Shown here in pieces: positions 37,038 to 47,541 of a DNA stretch of 64,000 nucleotides. The DNA comes from Microbacterium sp. AK031 (GTDB lineage Bacteria > Actinomycetota > Actinomycetes > Actinomycetales > Microbacteriaceae): assembly GCF_024807145.1 (NCBI RefSeq), contig NZ_JANUCA010000003.1, forward strand, positions 186,001 through 250,000, written 5' to 3'. The notes under the pieces were generated by a model. The model had not been told where the DNA came from and ran no database searches. It worked only from the letters and a program-made list of their open reading frames with translations. The translations under genes and the position numbers were made by a program. The number at the start of each line of letters is the position of its first letter. Position 1 is the first letter of the stretch.

Positions 37038-37723
37038 ATCGTGACGGACGACTCGGCGTCGGCATCATCGGCGCCGGAAGGGTCGGACCAGTCGTCGGTG
37101 CTGCGCTCGCCGGGGCCGGGCACGCCATCACGGGGATCACGAGCGGATCCGACGATGACCGTGTCGCAGGTGTGCTGCCCGGCGTGCCGGTGCTCGATGC
37201 CGCCGAGGTGCTCCGTCGCAGCGAACTCGTGATCCTGGCGGTGCCGCACGACGAGCTCCCCGCGCTGGTCAGCGGACTGGCCGAGCTGGGTGCATGGCAA
37301 CTGGGACAGCTCGTGCTGCACACGGATCCGGCCTACGGCATCGGCGTGCTGGAGCCGGCTCAGCGCGCGGGCGCCATTCCGCTCGCCGTGCACCCGGCGA
37401 TCTCGTTCACGGGCACGTCGATCGATCTGCGTCAGTTGCATGCGGCCTTCGCCGCCGTCACCGCACCAGCAGCGGTGCTGCCGATCGCGCAGGCGCTCGC
37501 GGTCGAACTCGGGTGCGAGCCGGTCGTCATCGTCGACGACGACCGGGCGGCATACGCCGAGGCGATCGCGACGGCATCCGAGTTCTCCAGGGCGATCATC
37601 GGACAGTCCACCGCGTTGCTGCGCGGAATCGGCGTGGAGAACCCTGGCGGCTACCTCTCCGCGCTCGTGCAGTCGACCGTCGAGCGTGCTCTGCGCGAAG
37701 CATCCGATCCGCCGGTCATCTGA
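37034..37723 (+). CDS. Rossmann-fold/DUF2520 protein
   Basis: 229 residues. GVGIIGAGRVGPVVG near residues 8-22 is a GxGxxG dinucleotide-binding site, and the C-terminal half matches DUF2520 (LAVHPAISFTGTSIDL). It resembles ketopantoate reductase or pyrroline-5-carboxylate reductase-like oxidoreductases. In many actinobacteria this gene is followed by panC, but here the run ends and the DUF2207 gene converges. It is coupled to the PH-domain gene by ATGA. Confidence 0.82.
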   Translation: MNRDGRLGVGIIGAGRVGPVVGAALAGAGHAITGITSGSDDDRVAGVLPGVPVLDAAEVLRRSELVILAVPHDELPALVSGLAELGAWQLGQLVLHTDPAYGIGVLEPAQRAGAIPLAVHPAISFTGTSIDLRQLHAAFAAVTAPAAVLPIAQALAVELGCEPVVIVDDDRAAYAEAIATASEFSRAIIGQSTALLRGIGVENPGGYLSALVQSTVERALREASDPPVI

Positions 37724-37845
37724 CACGGCCGCCGCGCCCCTCTGCGACACCGCATCCGGGAAACAGAGACGACTTGGCGTGTCCTCGGCGATTCGCGTCC
37801 CGACACGCCGTCGACACGCCAGATGGTCCCGGTTTCCAGAGCGGA

Positions 37846-37869
37846 CCCGGATCCAGGCGCGGATCCGGG
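37846..37869. terminator. Hairpin between convergent DUF2520 and DUF2207 genes
   Basis: A perfect 9-bp stem CCCGGATCC/GGATCCGGG (37846-37854 with 37861-37869) has a 6-nt loop and ends 3 bp before the DUF2207 stop codon. It is a probable transcription end for one or both genes; no T-run is present. Confidence 0.55.
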
Positions 37870-37872
37870 GCG

Positions 37873-39687
37873 TCACCGCCCGCCGGAGAACCCTCCGCCG
37901 CCGCCACCACCGGAGAACCCGCCGCCAGCTGATCCGCCGAAGCTCGACGAGCTGCCGGTGCTCGGGGCGGAGTATGTCGACGATGACCTGGTGGCTGCCG
38001 AGAAAGCGGCCATGCGAACGACCAGCCCAGCCGATGAGCCGTCGATCCATCCGGGTGACTGCTGCTCGCGCGCGTACGAGACCTCGAGCACCTCGCCCCA
38101 TTCTCGTTCCTGCCCGAACAGGATCGCATAGGGGAGCAGCTTCTCGTACACGTGGATGACGTCGACCGAACCGTCACTGCGCCGTTCTGCACCCGAGTAC
38201 GACTGCAGCATGCGCAGCCGATCGGCCTCCGCGACGCGGATGAACTCGCGCACGCCTTCCAGATACTCGAGCTGAAGCGCACCCTCATCGGTGAGCACGG
38301 TGTGCTTCTTGAACGCCACGACGCTGGACACGATCACGACGATGGCGCAGAGCAGCGTCGCCAGGAACACAGGGCCGGCCGATGCCCTCCCGGTGAAGAG
38401 GCCCCAGCCAAGCAGGCCGATCATCACGACGAGGGCCACGAGCGAGAGCATCTGGATCACCTGCGCCGACCTGCTGCGGGCTCTCGTGGTCAGCCCTCGT
38501 TCCTCCGCGGCCTTCGGGCCGGCCTTGAGGAGCGCCACCATGCGCTTCGCGAACGCCGCGCTGTTCTTCGGCATCTTCATGACGATGTCGGTCTCGGTGT
38601 TGTTGAACAGCGCTTTGAGAGCGCGCTCATCAAGCGGATCGGGGATCGGGCCGTCGATCCGGCGCAGGCGAGGGCGTCGCTTCTTCGTCGCGCCCTCCTC
38701 GGGGAGATCTTCCAGGCGAAGGAGCCCGCGCACCGCGAGGTGCACGATCTGGGCGGTGAGCGAGTTCTTCGCCTTCGGGACGATGGCGCTCGCGAGGAGC
38801 GGCGGCATCGAGTCCGGCACGTCGTACTGGGCGACCACGATGCCGGTGCCCCGTCGGCGGGAACGGATCATGGCGCTGGTGGCAACCCATCCGCCGACTG
38901 ACAGCAGCGCGGCGCCGCCACCGATCGCATAGGGCAGCACGTCGGTGGCGGCGTTGGGCTGCCGCGCTGACGGCTGGGTGATCGTGCCCGGCTCCAGCGC
39001 GATCGCGACGGTGACGCCTTCGCCCGCGGACAGATCTTTCGCCGACACCGTGAACACGCCGGCATCCTCTGTCAGATCGCAGGTCGCGGTGGAGCCCTGG
39101 GGGCCCTGATAGCAGGAGGACGCGCCCGTGAGGTGCGGGCGCAGAGCGTCGTCGAAGACGACCTCGGCATGGAACGCGTCGATGTTCTGGGTGCTGTCCA
39201 GTGGCAGCAGATCCCAGTAGAGCTCGTCGACGTTCGTGCGTTCGGCTGCGATGATCACATCGCGCATCTCGTACTCGATGATATAGGTCGTCGCGCCGTG
39301 CACGTAATCGTCGTCGCCCGTGAGGACGTAGACGATGCCGTCGTCCTTCTCGATCTCGTACGGGACGTCGTCGCCTTTCTCGTCGCGCACGGAGATGATC
39401 CTGGTGCCGAGCCCGGCGCCTTCATAGCTGTCGGGATAGCCCGCGACGATCCCGCGGTTCTGATCGAAGTCGGGGAACTCGGCGACCCTGGTCTCCTCCA
39501 CATGAAGCGTCGCTCGGCCTTCGTGGTCCACACCGACCTCGTATGTCGCGTCCCAGGATGAGAAGCCGAAATCGTCGACGCCGGCCGCGGGTTCGGCAGC
39601 GGATGCCGCGGCCGTGGAAGCGGCGAATGTCAGGGCGGTGACGCCCACGAGCAGAGCGATGAGTCGGGGGAGCGTTCTCCGGATCAT
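37873..39687 (-). CDS. DUF2207 family membrane protein
   Basis: 604 residues. A signal peptide (about 1-30, ending ASAAEPAAG) precedes an extracellular DUF2207 domain (about 35-240; DATYEVGVDHEGRATLHVEET). Transmembrane segments follow near 250 and 415-455, between cytoplasmic regions. The tail is rich in Gly, Phe and Ser (GGGFSGGGGGGGFSGGR). The function is unknown. The ATG at 39687 lies 6 nt after a minus-strand TACGCT (39694-39699), suggesting a leaderless mRNA. It is divergent from lysS. Confidence 0.85.
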   Translation of the reverse strand: MIRRTLPRLIALLVGVTALTFAASTAAASAAEPAAGVDDFGFSSWDATYEVGVDHEGRATLHVEETRVAEFPDFDQNRGIVAGYPDSYEGAGLGTRIISVRDEKGDDVPYEIEKDDGIVYVLTGDDDYVHGATTYIIEYEMRDVIIAAERTNVDELYWDLLPLDSTQNIDAFHAEVVFDDALRPHLTGASSCYQGPQGSTATCDLTEDAGVFTVSAKDLSAGEGVTVAIALEPGTITQPSARQPNAATDVLPYAIGGGAALLSVGGWVATSAMIRSRRRGTGIVVAQYDVPDSMPPLLASAIVPKAKNSLTAQIVHLAVRGLLRLEDLPEEGATKKRRPRLRRIDGPIPDPLDERALKALFNNTETDIVMKMPKNSAAFAKRMVALLKAGPKAAEERGLTTRARSRSAQVIQMLSLVALVVMIGLLGWGLFTGRASAGPVFLATLLCAIVVIVSSVVAFKKHTVLTDEGALQLEYLEGVREFIRVAEADRLRMLQSYSGAERRSDGSVDVIHVYEKLLPYAILFGQEREWGEVLEVSYAREQQSPGWIDGSSAGLVVRMAAFSAATRSSSTYSAPSTGSSSSFGGSAGGGFSGGGGGGGFSGGR

Positions 39688-39793
39688 TCTTCGAGCGTAT
39701 CGAGGGCCGCATGAACACTTCTCGGTGCGCGAGCACGCGGCGGGGGCGTGCAGGGCCGACCGGTAAACTGAGCGGGACTTTCAAGGAGCTCTT

Positions 39794-41317
39794 ATGACCA
39801 CCGCGCCTGACGCGCCTGCATCCGCCCCCGACGACGCCGAAGACGTACACGAGCAGAAGGCCGTGCGCCTTGCCAAGCGCGAGCGTCTGATCGCGCAGCG
39901 AGTGGATGCCGCGGGCGGGGCGTTCCCCGTCGCGGTGCCGGTGACGCACGCCATCCCGGCGCTGCGCGCCGAGTACGGCGAGCTCGAGGCCGGCGCGGAG
40001 ACAGGTGTCGTGGTGGGTGTGGCCGGGCGCGTGGTCTTCAGCCGCAACACCGGCAAGCTCTGCTTCGCCACCCTGCAGGCCGGCGACGGCACGCGCATCC
40101 AGGCGATGGTCTCACTCGCAGAGGTCGGCGACGAGTCGCTTGCCCGGTGGAAGGAGTTCGTCGACCTCGGCGATCACGTCTTCGTGCACGGTCAGGTCAT
40201 CTCCAGCCGCCGCGGCGAACTGTCGATCATGGCCGATGATTGGGCGATCGCGTCCAAGGCGATCCTTCCGCTGCCGAACGCCTACTCCGAGCTGAGCGAG
40301 GAAGGACGAGTGCGCAGTCGCTACCTCGACCTGATCGTCCGCGAGCAGGCGCGCAACACGGTGCGCGCCCGCGCCGCCGTGAACGCGAGCCTCCGCTCGA
40401 CCTTCGGCGCACACGACTACCTCGAAGTGGAGACGCCGATGCTGCAGGTGCAGCACGGCGGAGCATCCGCTCGTCCGTTCATCACGCACTCCAACGCATT
40501 CGACACGGAACTGTACCTGCGCATCGCGCCGGAGCTCTACCTGAAGCGCGCCGTCGTCGGCGGCATCGAGCGGGTGTTCGAGATCAACCGCAACTTCCGC
40601 AACGAGGGCGCCGACTCCACGCACAGTCCCGAGTTCGCGATGCTCGAGGCGTATCAGGCGTACGGCGACTACAACCAGATGGCCGAGCTCACACAGGAAC
40701 TCGTGCAGCAGGCGGCGATCGCCGTGGCCGGTTCCACCACCGTCACATGGGCCGACGGCACCGAGTACGACCTCGGCGGCGAGTGGGACCGCGTCTCCAT
40801 GTACGAATCGCTCTCCGAGGCCGCAGGGCGGACGTTCACCGTCGAGGATTCCGTCGAGGACCTCATCGCCTTCGCGGAGGCGAACGGCGTGGATGTTCCG
40901 TCGCACGCGATTCACGGCAAGCTCATCGAGGAGCTGTGGGAGCACTTCGTGAAGGGCGACCTCGTGCGCCCGACGTTCGTGATGGACTTCCCGGTCGACA
41001 CCTCGCCGCTCGTGCGAGAGCACCGGTCGATCGCTGGCGTCGTCGAGAAGTGGGACCTGTACATCCGCGGCTTCGAGCTGGCGACCGGATACTCCGAGCT
41101 CGTCGACCCCGTCATCCAGCGTGAGCGCTTCGTCGAGCAGGCGAAGCTCGCAGCATCCGGAGACGTCGAGGCGATGCGCGTCGACGAGGAGTTCCTGCGG
41201 GCCCTCGAGCACGGCATGCCGCCGTCGGGAGGCATGGGCATGGGCATCGACCGTCTGCTCATGGCGATCACCGGCCTCGGCATCCGCGAGACGATCCTCT
41301 TCCCGCTGGTCAAATAA
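39794..41317 (+). CDS. lysS: Lysine--tRNA ligase (class II)
   Basis: 507 residues. It charges tRNA-Lys with lysine. An OB-fold anticodon-binding domain (about 70-170) precedes the class II core with motif 2 [13 protein letters not shown] and motif 3 [11 protein letters not shown] near the C-terminus. The ATG follows AAGGAG at 6 nt. It is convergent with the DUF4192 gene, 12 bp apart. Confidence 0.96.
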   Translation: MTTAPDAPASAPDDAEDVHEQKAVRLAKRERLIAQRVDAAGGAFPVAVPVTHAIPALRAEYGELEAGAETGVVVGVAGRVVFSRNTGKLCFATLQAGDGTRIQAMVSLAEVGDESLARWKEFVDLGDHVFVHGQVISSRRGELSIMADDWAIASKAILPLPNAYSELSEEGRVRSRYLDLIVREQARNTVRARAAVNASLRSTFGAHDYLEVETPMLQVQHGGASARPFITHSNAFDTELYLRIAPELYLKRAVVGGIERVFEINRNFRNEGADSTHSPEFAMLEAYQAYGDYNQMAELTQELVQQAAIAVAGSTTVTWADGTEYDLGGEWDRVSMYESLSEAAGRTFTVEDSVEDLIAFAEANGVDVPSHAIHGKLIEELWEHFVKGDLVRPTFVMDFPVDTSPLVREHRSIAGVVEKWDLYIRGFELATGYSELVDPVIQRERFVEQAKLAASGDVEAMRVDEEFLRALEHGMPPSGGMGMGIDRLLMAITGLGIRETILFPLVK

Positions 41318-41329
41318 AGCAGTCACGGG

Positions 41330-42463
41330 TCACTCGTCGCGTTCGGAGGGGTTGCCCCGCTGGAAGGACCATGCCGGCAGCACGGCCGCATCGATCATGC
41401 TGCTGATCAGGCACGCGAGCGAGTAACCGGGATCGATCTCGCTGACCAGCCGCAGATAGTGCGCGGCGTGTGACGAGCGGCCAAGTGCCCACGACAGCCA
41501 GGCTGCGACGGCGAGCGGTGCGGGCCTGGCTGCGCGCGGAGCACGAGCAGCGGCTCCTCGCACGATCGTCAACGCGACCGTGAGTCGGTCGATGTCGGGC
41601 CGAGCGCCCCGCCCGAGGAACACTCCGCCCAGCTCGTCCGGCACGTTCGTCGTGTCTTCGGCGTAGGCCAGCTGCGCCGTGAGCACCCGATGGCCGGTAG
41701 CTAGATCCGTCGCCCATTGCAGCAGCGCCACGTCGCGAAACGGCGGTCGCTGCATGCACCAGAGCAATGCGGCCGTCGCGAACGGTGGCAGATTCTCCGG
41801 TGCATCGAGCAGGCCTTCGAAGAAGAGCGGCAGGTCATCGAGCAGCATCACGGCCGCGATGGCCTGCGGATTCATGCGTGCTCCGTCGGTGCCGGTGAGA
41901 GGGTCGTTCCCGAGCAGATCGGAGAGCTCGATCAGAGCGCGGCCGACGCGTTCTTTCTCGACGAGGTCGACCGACGGCAACGCGCTGCCGGAGTTCTGGT
42001 CGCCGGCGACATCGGCGAGCCCGGGAATCGAAGGGACGGCGGGGATCTCATCCAACGGGCGCAGCGCGGGGTCGTCGTGCAGGTAGCTCGCCCATCCCTC
42101 GGGGGTGACGCAGAGCGCGTCGACGATGTGCAGGCCGAGGTCGGCCGCGAGTGCGAGCAGCTCGTCGACGACGACGCTCGACGGCAGCACGATCCCGTCC
42201 GGGGTGTGCTGCGACACCTCGTCGGTGTAGACCACCACAGCGACGGCATCCGTCCCGCCGACCTGCGACAGCAGGCCGATCGCCCTGTCCACGTAGTCGT
42301 CCAGATCGACGTCGTCGCGTGGCAGATCTATGCGCATCGCACCGTGGGCGCGTGAGCGCTGGAACGGCAGCAGCACGATGCTCTGCCGCGGCGTGAATCC
42401 GGCGAGGGCAGGGACGAGGCCGAGGAAGTCGGCGGAATCTGTGGCACGAAGGACTGTGTTCAT
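41330..42463 (-). CDS. DUF4192 family protein
   Basis: 377 residues, starting MNTVLRATDSADFLGLVPALAGFTP, the conserved beginning of DUF4192, where RQSIVLLPF follows. It is a cytoplasmic actinobacterial protein of unknown function, with a C-terminal helical half that includes an LAVAAWLSWALGRSSHAAHYL segment. A longer upstream reading has no conserved features. It is divergent from the small membrane gene at 42576. Confidence 0.85.
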   Translation of the reverse strand: MNTVLRATDSADFLGLVPALAGFTPRQSIVLLPFQRSRAHGAMRIDLPRDDVDLDDYVDRAIGLLSQVGGTDAVAVVVYTDEVSQHTPDGIVLPSSVVVDELLALAADLGLHIVDALCVTPEGWASYLHDDPALRPLDEIPAVPSIPGLADVAGDQNSGSALPSVDLVEKERVGRALIELSDLLGNDPLTGTDGARMNPQAIAAVMLLDDLPLFFEGLLDAPENLPPFATAALLWCMQRPPFRDVALLQWATDLATGHRVLTAQLAYAEDTTNVPDELGGVFLGRGARPDIDRLTVALTIVRGAAARAPRAARPAPLAVAAWLSWALGRSSHAAHYLRLVSEIDPGYSLACLISSMIDAAVLPAWSFQRGNPSERDE

Positions 42464-42575
42464 GCCGTGAGTGTCGCGTATCGAGAGGCGCGAGAACGGC
42501 TGTTCACAGCTGCAGCGGCTCCGGCCAGATGTGCAGGGAGAGTGTGGTGCTGCGGCAGCGGCGTACGATGGAGGA

Positions 42576-42752
42576 ATGGACGAATTCTGGATCGCCGCCG
42601 CATGGTCGCTTCTGCCGACCATCGGAGTGAGCCTGGTCTTCTTCATCGTCATCCGCAGCATCATCCGCTCCGATCGCACCGAGCGGAAGGCGCATGCGCG
42701 GGTCGAGGCAGAGGAACGCGCGGCGCGCGGTCTTCCGCCCCGCACACCCTGA
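42576..42752 (+). CDS. Small membrane protein (58 aa)
   Basis: A 58-residue protein with one transmembrane helix (about 5-27, AAWSLLPTIGVSLVFFIVIR) and a basic, Glu/Arg-rich cytoplasmic tail. No function is recognised. TACGAT (42564-42569) ends exactly 6 nt before the ATG, so leaderless initiation is likely, although GGAGG also lies there. It is followed by cls after 133 bp. Confidence 0.65.
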   Translation: MDEFWIAAAWSLLPTIGVSLVFFIVIRSIIRSDRTERKAHARVEAEERAARGLPPRTP

Positions 42753-42885
42753 CAGCCGCGCATCGCTCGCGCCCGTGGAATGACGGCATCCGATCGTGCC
42801 TCCGGGCTGTGTCGCTCGCACAGACTACGCTGAGCCTGACGCCGTATTCGGCGAAGCACGCGGTGAAGGTCCGGGGGTGAATCGC

Positions 42886-44340
42886 ATGGAGCAATGGTCG
42901 TGGTGGGTTCTCGGCGTCGCCTTCGTCATCGACCTCGCGATCCGCATCACCGCCATCATCGTCATCCCGCGCAATCGTCGTCCGACCGCTGCGATGGCGT
43001 GGCTGCTCGCGGTGTTCTTCATCCCTTACATCGGCGTGATCCTCTTCCTGGTGATCGGCAATCCGCGCCTTCCTCGCGCGCGGCGGCGCAAGCAGGATCA
43101 GATCAACGCCTATATCGCCGAGACGAGCGATCAGTTGCACTTCGGAACGCTGCGACCGAACGCTCCCGAGTGGCTCACGCCTCTCGTCGAGATGAACCAG
43201 AAGCTGGGCGCTCTTCCGATCTCGGGAGACAACGGTGCACATCTGATCAGCGACTATCAGCGATCACTGGATGAGATGGCGGATGCGATCCGCACCGCAG
43301 ACGACTATGTGCATGTCGAGTTCTACATTCTGCAGTCGGACGCCGCGACCGACAACTTCTTCCGTGCTCTCGAAGAGGTCGCAGCCAGGGAAGTCACTGT
43401 GCGGGTGCTGCTCGACCACTGGGCGAATCGCTGGAAGCCCCGCTATCGCCAGACGATCAAGCGACTCGATGCGATGGGGGCCGACTGGCACCTGATGCTG
43501 CCGATGCAGCCCCTCAAGGGCAGAATGCAGCGCCCCGATCTGCGCAATCACCGCAAACTCCTCGTCGTCGATGGGACAGTCGCCTTCGTCGGGTCGCAGA
43601 ACGTCACCGACTCCACCTACAACCTGCCGAAGAACATCAAGCGCGGGCTGCACTGGGTCGACCTGATGGTGCGTATCGACGGTCCGATCGTGCTCGCCGT
43701 CAACGCCATCTTCCTCAGCGACTGGTACAGCGAGACCGACGAGGTGCTCAGCGAGATCGACATCACGCAGGCCGAGATCGGCAGCGGTGACCTGGACTGC
43801 CAGATCGTGCCGTCTGGACCCGGCTTCGAGGTCGAGAACAATCTGCGACTCTTCCTCGCACTGCTCTACGCGGCCCGCGAGAAGATCATGATCGTCAGCC
43901 CCTACTTCGTTCCGGACGAAGCATTGCTGCTCGCGGTCAGCGCGGCCAGCGACCGCGGCGTCGCTGTCGAGCTGTTCGTGTCTGAGGAGGGCGATCAGGC
44001 GGTCGTGTACCACGCGCAGCGCAGCTACTACGAGGCGTTGCTGCGCGCGGGCGTACGCATCTGGATGTACCGCAAGCCGTACATCCTGCACACCAAGAGC
44101 CTCACGATCGACGACGAGGTCGCCGTGATCGGTTCGAGCAACATGGACATGCGCTCGTTCGGTCTGAACCTCGAGATCTCGATGTTGGTGCGTGGTGAGG
44201 AGTTCGTTGCCGAGATGCGCACGGTCGAAGACGAGTACCGCGCCTTCAGCCGTGAACTCACGCTTGAGGAGTGGCTGCAGCAGCCGTTGCGCTCCACCGT
44301 GCTCGACAACCTCGCGCGGCTCACCTCCGCCCTGCAGTGA
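42886..44340 (+). CDS. cls: Cardiolipin synthase (phospholipase D family)
   Basis: 484 residues. Two N-terminal transmembrane helices (about 3-60) are followed by two PLD domains with HKD motifs HRKLLVVDG and HTKSLTIDD, each followed by the G-S-x-N pattern (GSQNVTD, GSSNMD). It makes cardiolipin from phosphatidylglycerol. The ATG at 42886 follows a run of G at 8 nt; the in-frame GTG at 42877 is an alternative. Confidence 0.93.
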   Translation: MEQWSWWVLGVAFVIDLAIRITAIIVIPRNRRPTAAMAWLLAVFFIPYIGVILFLVIGNPRLPRARRRKQDQINAYIAETSDQLHFGTLRPNAPEWLTPLVEMNQKLGALPISGDNGAHLISDYQRSLDEMADAIRTADDYVHVEFYILQSDAATDNFFRALEEVAAREVTVRVLLDHWANRWKPRYRQTIKRLDAMGADWHLMLPMQPLKGRMQRPDLRNHRKLLVVDGTVAFVGSQNVTDSTYNLPKNIKRGLHWVDLMVRIDGPIVLAVNAIFLSDWYSETDEVLSEIDITQAEIGSGDLDCQIVPSGPGFEVENNLRLFLALLYAAREKIMIVSPYFVPDEALLLAVSAASDRGVAVELFVSEEGDQAVVYHAQRSYYEALLRAGVRIWMYRKPYILHTKSLTIDDEVAVIGSSNMDMRSFGLNLEISMLVRGEEFVAEMRTVEDEYRAFSRELTLEEWLQQPLRSTVLDNLARLTSALQ

Positions 44341-44366
44341 GTGCTGTCCTTGGCTAATCTGAGGGC

Positions 44367-45122
44367 ATGACCAAGCCACTGCGTCTCATCCTGGCCGCAT
44401 CGACCGGACTCGCTGCTGCACTGCTCGTCGCCGGCTGCGCACCGTCGCCGGGTTCGTCCGCGCCGACGAGCACCTCGACGTCAGACGACTCGGGCAGCTC
44501 GAGCGCACCGACCGGCGACGACATCGAGGCGGCCTGGCTCGACGATGGCCGCATGTTCGCCATCGTGACTTGGGGATCTTCGACGTGCGTGCCGATCGTG
44601 GATGAAGTCACCGGCGACGGACAGACGGTGACGGTGTCTCTGGTCGACCCGCCGAGTTCGGATGACGCGGAGAAGGCCTGCACGGCCGACCTCGCCCCGC
44701 GGGCGAGCGTCGGGGGCATTCCCGAGGGCGTGGATCCGACCCAGGACGTCGAGTTCATCGTCACGGTCGGCGACATCACCGACGATGTCGACCTCGATGG
44801 GAACGCGATTCTCGCCGGGACTCCCGACAGCTCGACCGATTATGCTCCGAGCGCCGGCTGGTTCGATGACGAGGGCGCAGTGCTGCTCACCTGGGGCTCG
44901 TCGAGCTGCCCGCCGATCGTGGAGAGCGTCGAAGAGCAGACGGGCGGCGCCACTGTCACGTTCGCCACCGAGGACGGGATGTGCACCATGGACATGGCGC
45001 CGCGTGCGATCGTGCTCGCCTTCAGCGACGACGATGATGGCGATGACGATGATGACGGCGAGTTCGTCCTGACCCTTGTCGGAGGCAACCTCGACGCGAC
45101 GGTGCCGATGCTCAAGGGCTGA
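44367..45122 (+). CDS. Lipoprotein with two copies of a WGSSxC domain
   Basis: 251 residues. The signal peptide ends in the lipobox LVAGC with the modified Cys at 24, followed by a Ser/Thr-rich linker. The mature part is a tandem repeat: AAWLDDGRMFAIVTWGSSTC and AGWFDDEGAVLLTWGSSSC, each with PPIVE/VPIVD, a beta-rich stretch, and a C-(T/A)-x-D-(L/M)-APRA ending. Each copy thus has two cysteines that could form a disulfide. The tail has a D-rich run before LTLVGG. The function is unknown. TAATCT (44355-44360) ends 6 nt before the ATG. It is convergent with the lipid kinase. Confidence 0.8.
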   Translation: MTKPLRLILAASTGLAAALLVAGCAPSPGSSAPTSTSTSDDSGSSSAPTGDDIEAAWLDDGRMFAIVTWGSSTCVPIVDEVTGDGQTVTVSLVDPPSSDDAEKACTADLAPRASVGGIPEGVDPTQDVEFIVTVGDITDDVDLDGNAILAGTPDSSTDYAPSAGWFDDEGAVLLTWGSSSCPPIVESVEEQTGGATVTFATEDGMCTMDMAPRAIVLAFSDDDDGDDDDDGEFVLTLVGGNLDATVPMLKG

Positions 45123-45146
45123 CACCGACGAGCTGCTTATCGCCTG

Positions 45147-46145
45147 CTAGAGCGACTCCACCGGGTGGCCCTCCGGCAGAGCCAGCAGGAGCGCGCCAGG
45201 GGCGATGCGGCAGCGGATCCGCACGGCCTCCCCGAACTCGTCGCCGTCGAGTTCGATCGACGTCGGCTGCGTGGCGGCCGCTTCGGCGACCTTCCCGCGC
45301 AGATAGCGCACTGACGCATCTCGCCCACGGCGCTGCAGCACCAGTCGTCCGGCACGGAACCTGCGCAGCACCGAGTTGTCCCACCAGATCTTGCGCCAGA
45401 CGCCGAGCCATCCGAACGGGCCGCTCGGCTGGATGATCGCGACATCCATCTCGCCGTCGGCGATCGAGGCCGACGGGATCAGCGCGATCCGGGCCGGCAG
45501 CGTGCCGCAGTTCGCGAACAGCACGCTGTGCACCTTGGTCGAGTGAAGTCTCGACTCATCCATCTGATAGACGATGCGAAACGGCTTGGCGTTCGGGAGA
45601 GATCGTGCGGCGCCGTCGACGTACGCCACCCAGCCGACCGACTTCTTCAGGTCGGGTCGCGTGTTCGCGATCATGTCGGCGTCGAGGCCGATGCCGGCGA
45701 GCACGACGAAGGCGTGCTCGCTCGTCTCACCGGTCTCCCTCGTGAGGGCGGCCCATCCGATGTCGATCGGATACCGGAACCCACCGAGCGCGGCCCGGAT
45801 CATCGCCTCTGGTGCGGCGAGCGGCAGGCCCAGGTTGCGTGCCAGCAGATTGCCGGTACCGCTCGGGACGATCGCCAGGGGGATGCCGGTGCCGGCCATG
45901 GCTTCGGCGACAGCGCGCACCGTGCCGTCGCCGCCGGCGACGAGCACCACATCGGCTCCATGAGCTATGGCGTCTCTCGCGGCCTCCTGGCCGGCATCCT
46001 CGATCGTGGTCGGATGAAACGATGGCGGCGACCACCCCGCATCCTTCGACAATTCGCGCACAGCGGCGCGCAGGCGCTTCTCATCGACCTTGGTGGGGTT
46101 GTAGACGAGGGCGGCCCGGCTCTCGCGAGAGGCGCTCTTCCGCAT
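45147..46145 (-). CDS. Diacylglycerol kinase-family lipid kinase
   Basis: 332 residues. The catalytic DAGK domain carries VVLVAGGDGTVRAVAEAM (nucleotide loop GGDGT, about residues 64-72) and PSGTGNLLARNLG. Members phosphorylate diacylglycerol, sphingoid bases or related lipids; the exact lipid is not predictable. A minus-strand TAGAGT lies 7 nt before the ATG at 46145, suggesting a nearly leaderless start; a GTG three codons upstream is an alternative. It is divergent from serS. Confidence 0.88.
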   Translation of the reverse strand: MRKSASRESRAALVYNPTKVDEKRLRAAVRELSKDAGWSPPSFHPTTIEDAGQEAARDAIAHGADVVLVAGGDGTVRAVAEAMAGTGIPLAIVPSGTGNLLARNLGLPLAAPEAMIRAALGGFRYPIDIGWAALTRETGETSEHAFVVLAGIGLDADMIANTRPDLKKSVGWVAYVDGAARSLPNAKPFRIVYQMDESRLHSTKVHSVLFANCGTLPARIALIPSASIADGEMDVAIIQPSGPFGWLGVWRKIWWDNSVLRRFRAGRLVLQRRGRDASVRYLRGKVAEAAATQPTSIELDGDEFGEAVRIRCRIAPGALLLALPEGHPVESL

Positions 46146-46206
46146 GTCGTTCACTCTACGTCCCCGCCTCGGCGCCCGGGCACACCCCCCCCGATAGACT
46201 TGCTGA

Positions 46207-47541
46207 ATGATCGACCTCGCTCTCCTCCGCGACAATCCTGACGTCGTCCGCCGCTCGCAGATCGCGCGTGGTCACGACGCCACCACTGTCGATCAGGCGA
46301 TCGGGGCCGACCGATCGCGGCGGGCTGCCCTGAGCGCATTCGAAGAGCTGCGCGCCGAGCAGAACGCGTTCGGCAAGAAGGTCGCGAAGGCACCCAAGGA
46401 GGAGAAGGCCGCCCTGGTTGCCCAGGTGAAGGAACTCGCCGAGCGGGTGAAGCAGGCGCAGCAAGCGGCGAACGAGGCGGCGGATGCCGCGGCATCCGCC
46501 CTCGCGCTCATCGAGAACGTCGTGATCGAGGGCGTGCCGGCCGGCGGCGAGGAGAACTTCGTCGAGCTGCGACGCGTCGGCGACGCGCCGACCTTCGATG
46601 CGGCATCCTTCCCGAACGGTCCGCGCGACCATCTCGAGATCGGCGAGCTGCTCGGCGCGATCGACATGGAGCGCGGTGTGAAGGTGTCGGGCTCGCGCTT
46701 CTACTTCCTCCGCGGCATAGGCGCACGCCTCGAGATCGCGCTGATGAACATGGCGCTCGACAAGGCGCTGCAGAACGACTTCGTGCCGATGATCACCCCG
46801 ACTCTCGTGCGCCCGGAGATCATGCAGGGCACCGGATTCCTCGGGGAGCACGCCGACGAGGTCTACCACCTCGACAAGGACGACGACCTGTACCTGGTCG
46901 GTACCAGCGAGGTCGCGCTCGCCGGCTATCACAAGGACGAGATCGTCGATCTGTCCGACGGTGCGCTGCGCTACGCAGGCTGGTCGACCTGTTACCGCCG
47001 TGAGGCGGGCTCGTATGGCAAGGACACCCGCGGCATCATCCGCGTGCACCAGTTCAACAAGCTCGAGATGTTCGTCTACACGGACCCGGAAGATGCCGAG
47101 GCGGAGCACCTGCGTCTCGTCGGCCTTCAGGAGGAGATGCTCACCGCGCTCGGGCTGTCGTACCGGGTCATCGACGTCGCCGCCGGTGACCTCGGATCGA
47201 GCGCCGCGCGCAAGTACGACATCGAGGCGTGGGTGCCGACGCAGGAGGCGTTCCGCGAGCTCACCTCGACCTCGAACTGCACCACCTTCCAGGCGCGCCG
47301 TCTCGATGTGCGGCACCGTCCGGCGGCGGAGGACGGCACCACCGCGAAGACGCAGCACGTCGCGACCTTGAACGGCACCCTGGCCACGACCCGGTGGATC
47401 GTCGCCCTGCTCGAGACGCACCAGCAGCCGGACGGCTCGGTGATCGTGCCCGAGGCGCTGCGGCCGTATCTCGGCGGGCTGGAAGTGCTTGAGCCGACGC
47501 TGCGGCTGGCTCAGGGTTCGATTCGGCAGGCGGCGAAGTGA
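46207..47541 (+). CDS. serS: Serine--tRNA ligase
   Basis: 444 residues. The N-terminal coiled-coil arm (about 30-105) binds the long arm of tRNA-Ser. The class II core has [41 protein letters not shown], and the motif 3 [15 protein letters not shown] region. Residues 92-98 (AADAAASA) are encoded by a 22-bp palindrome at 46479-46500. TAGACT (46195-46200) ends 6 nt before the ATG, suggesting a leaderless mRNA. The next gene overlaps by GTGA. tRNA-Ser lies 0.9 kb downstream. Confidence 0.95.
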   Translation: MIDLALLRDNPDVVRRSQIARGHDATTVDQAIGADRSRRAALSAFEELRAEQNAFGKKVAKAPKEEKAALVAQVKELAERVKQAQQAANEAADAAASALALIENVVIEGVPAGGEENFVELRRVGDAPTFDAASFPNGPRDHLEIGELLGAIDMERGVKVSGSRFYFLRGIGARLEIALMNMALDKALQNDFVPMITPTLVRPEIMQGTGFLGEHADEVYHLDKDDDLYLVGTSEVALAGYHKDEIVDLSDGALRYAGWSTCYRREAGSYGKDTRGIIRVHQFNKLEMFVYTDPEDAEAEHLRLVGLQEEMLTALGLSYRVIDVAAGDLGSSAARKYDIEAWVPTQEAFRELTSTSNCTTFQARRLDVRHRPAAEDGTTAKTQHVATLNGTLATTRWIVALLETHQQPDGSVIVPEALRPYLGGLEVLEPTLRLAQGSIRQAAK

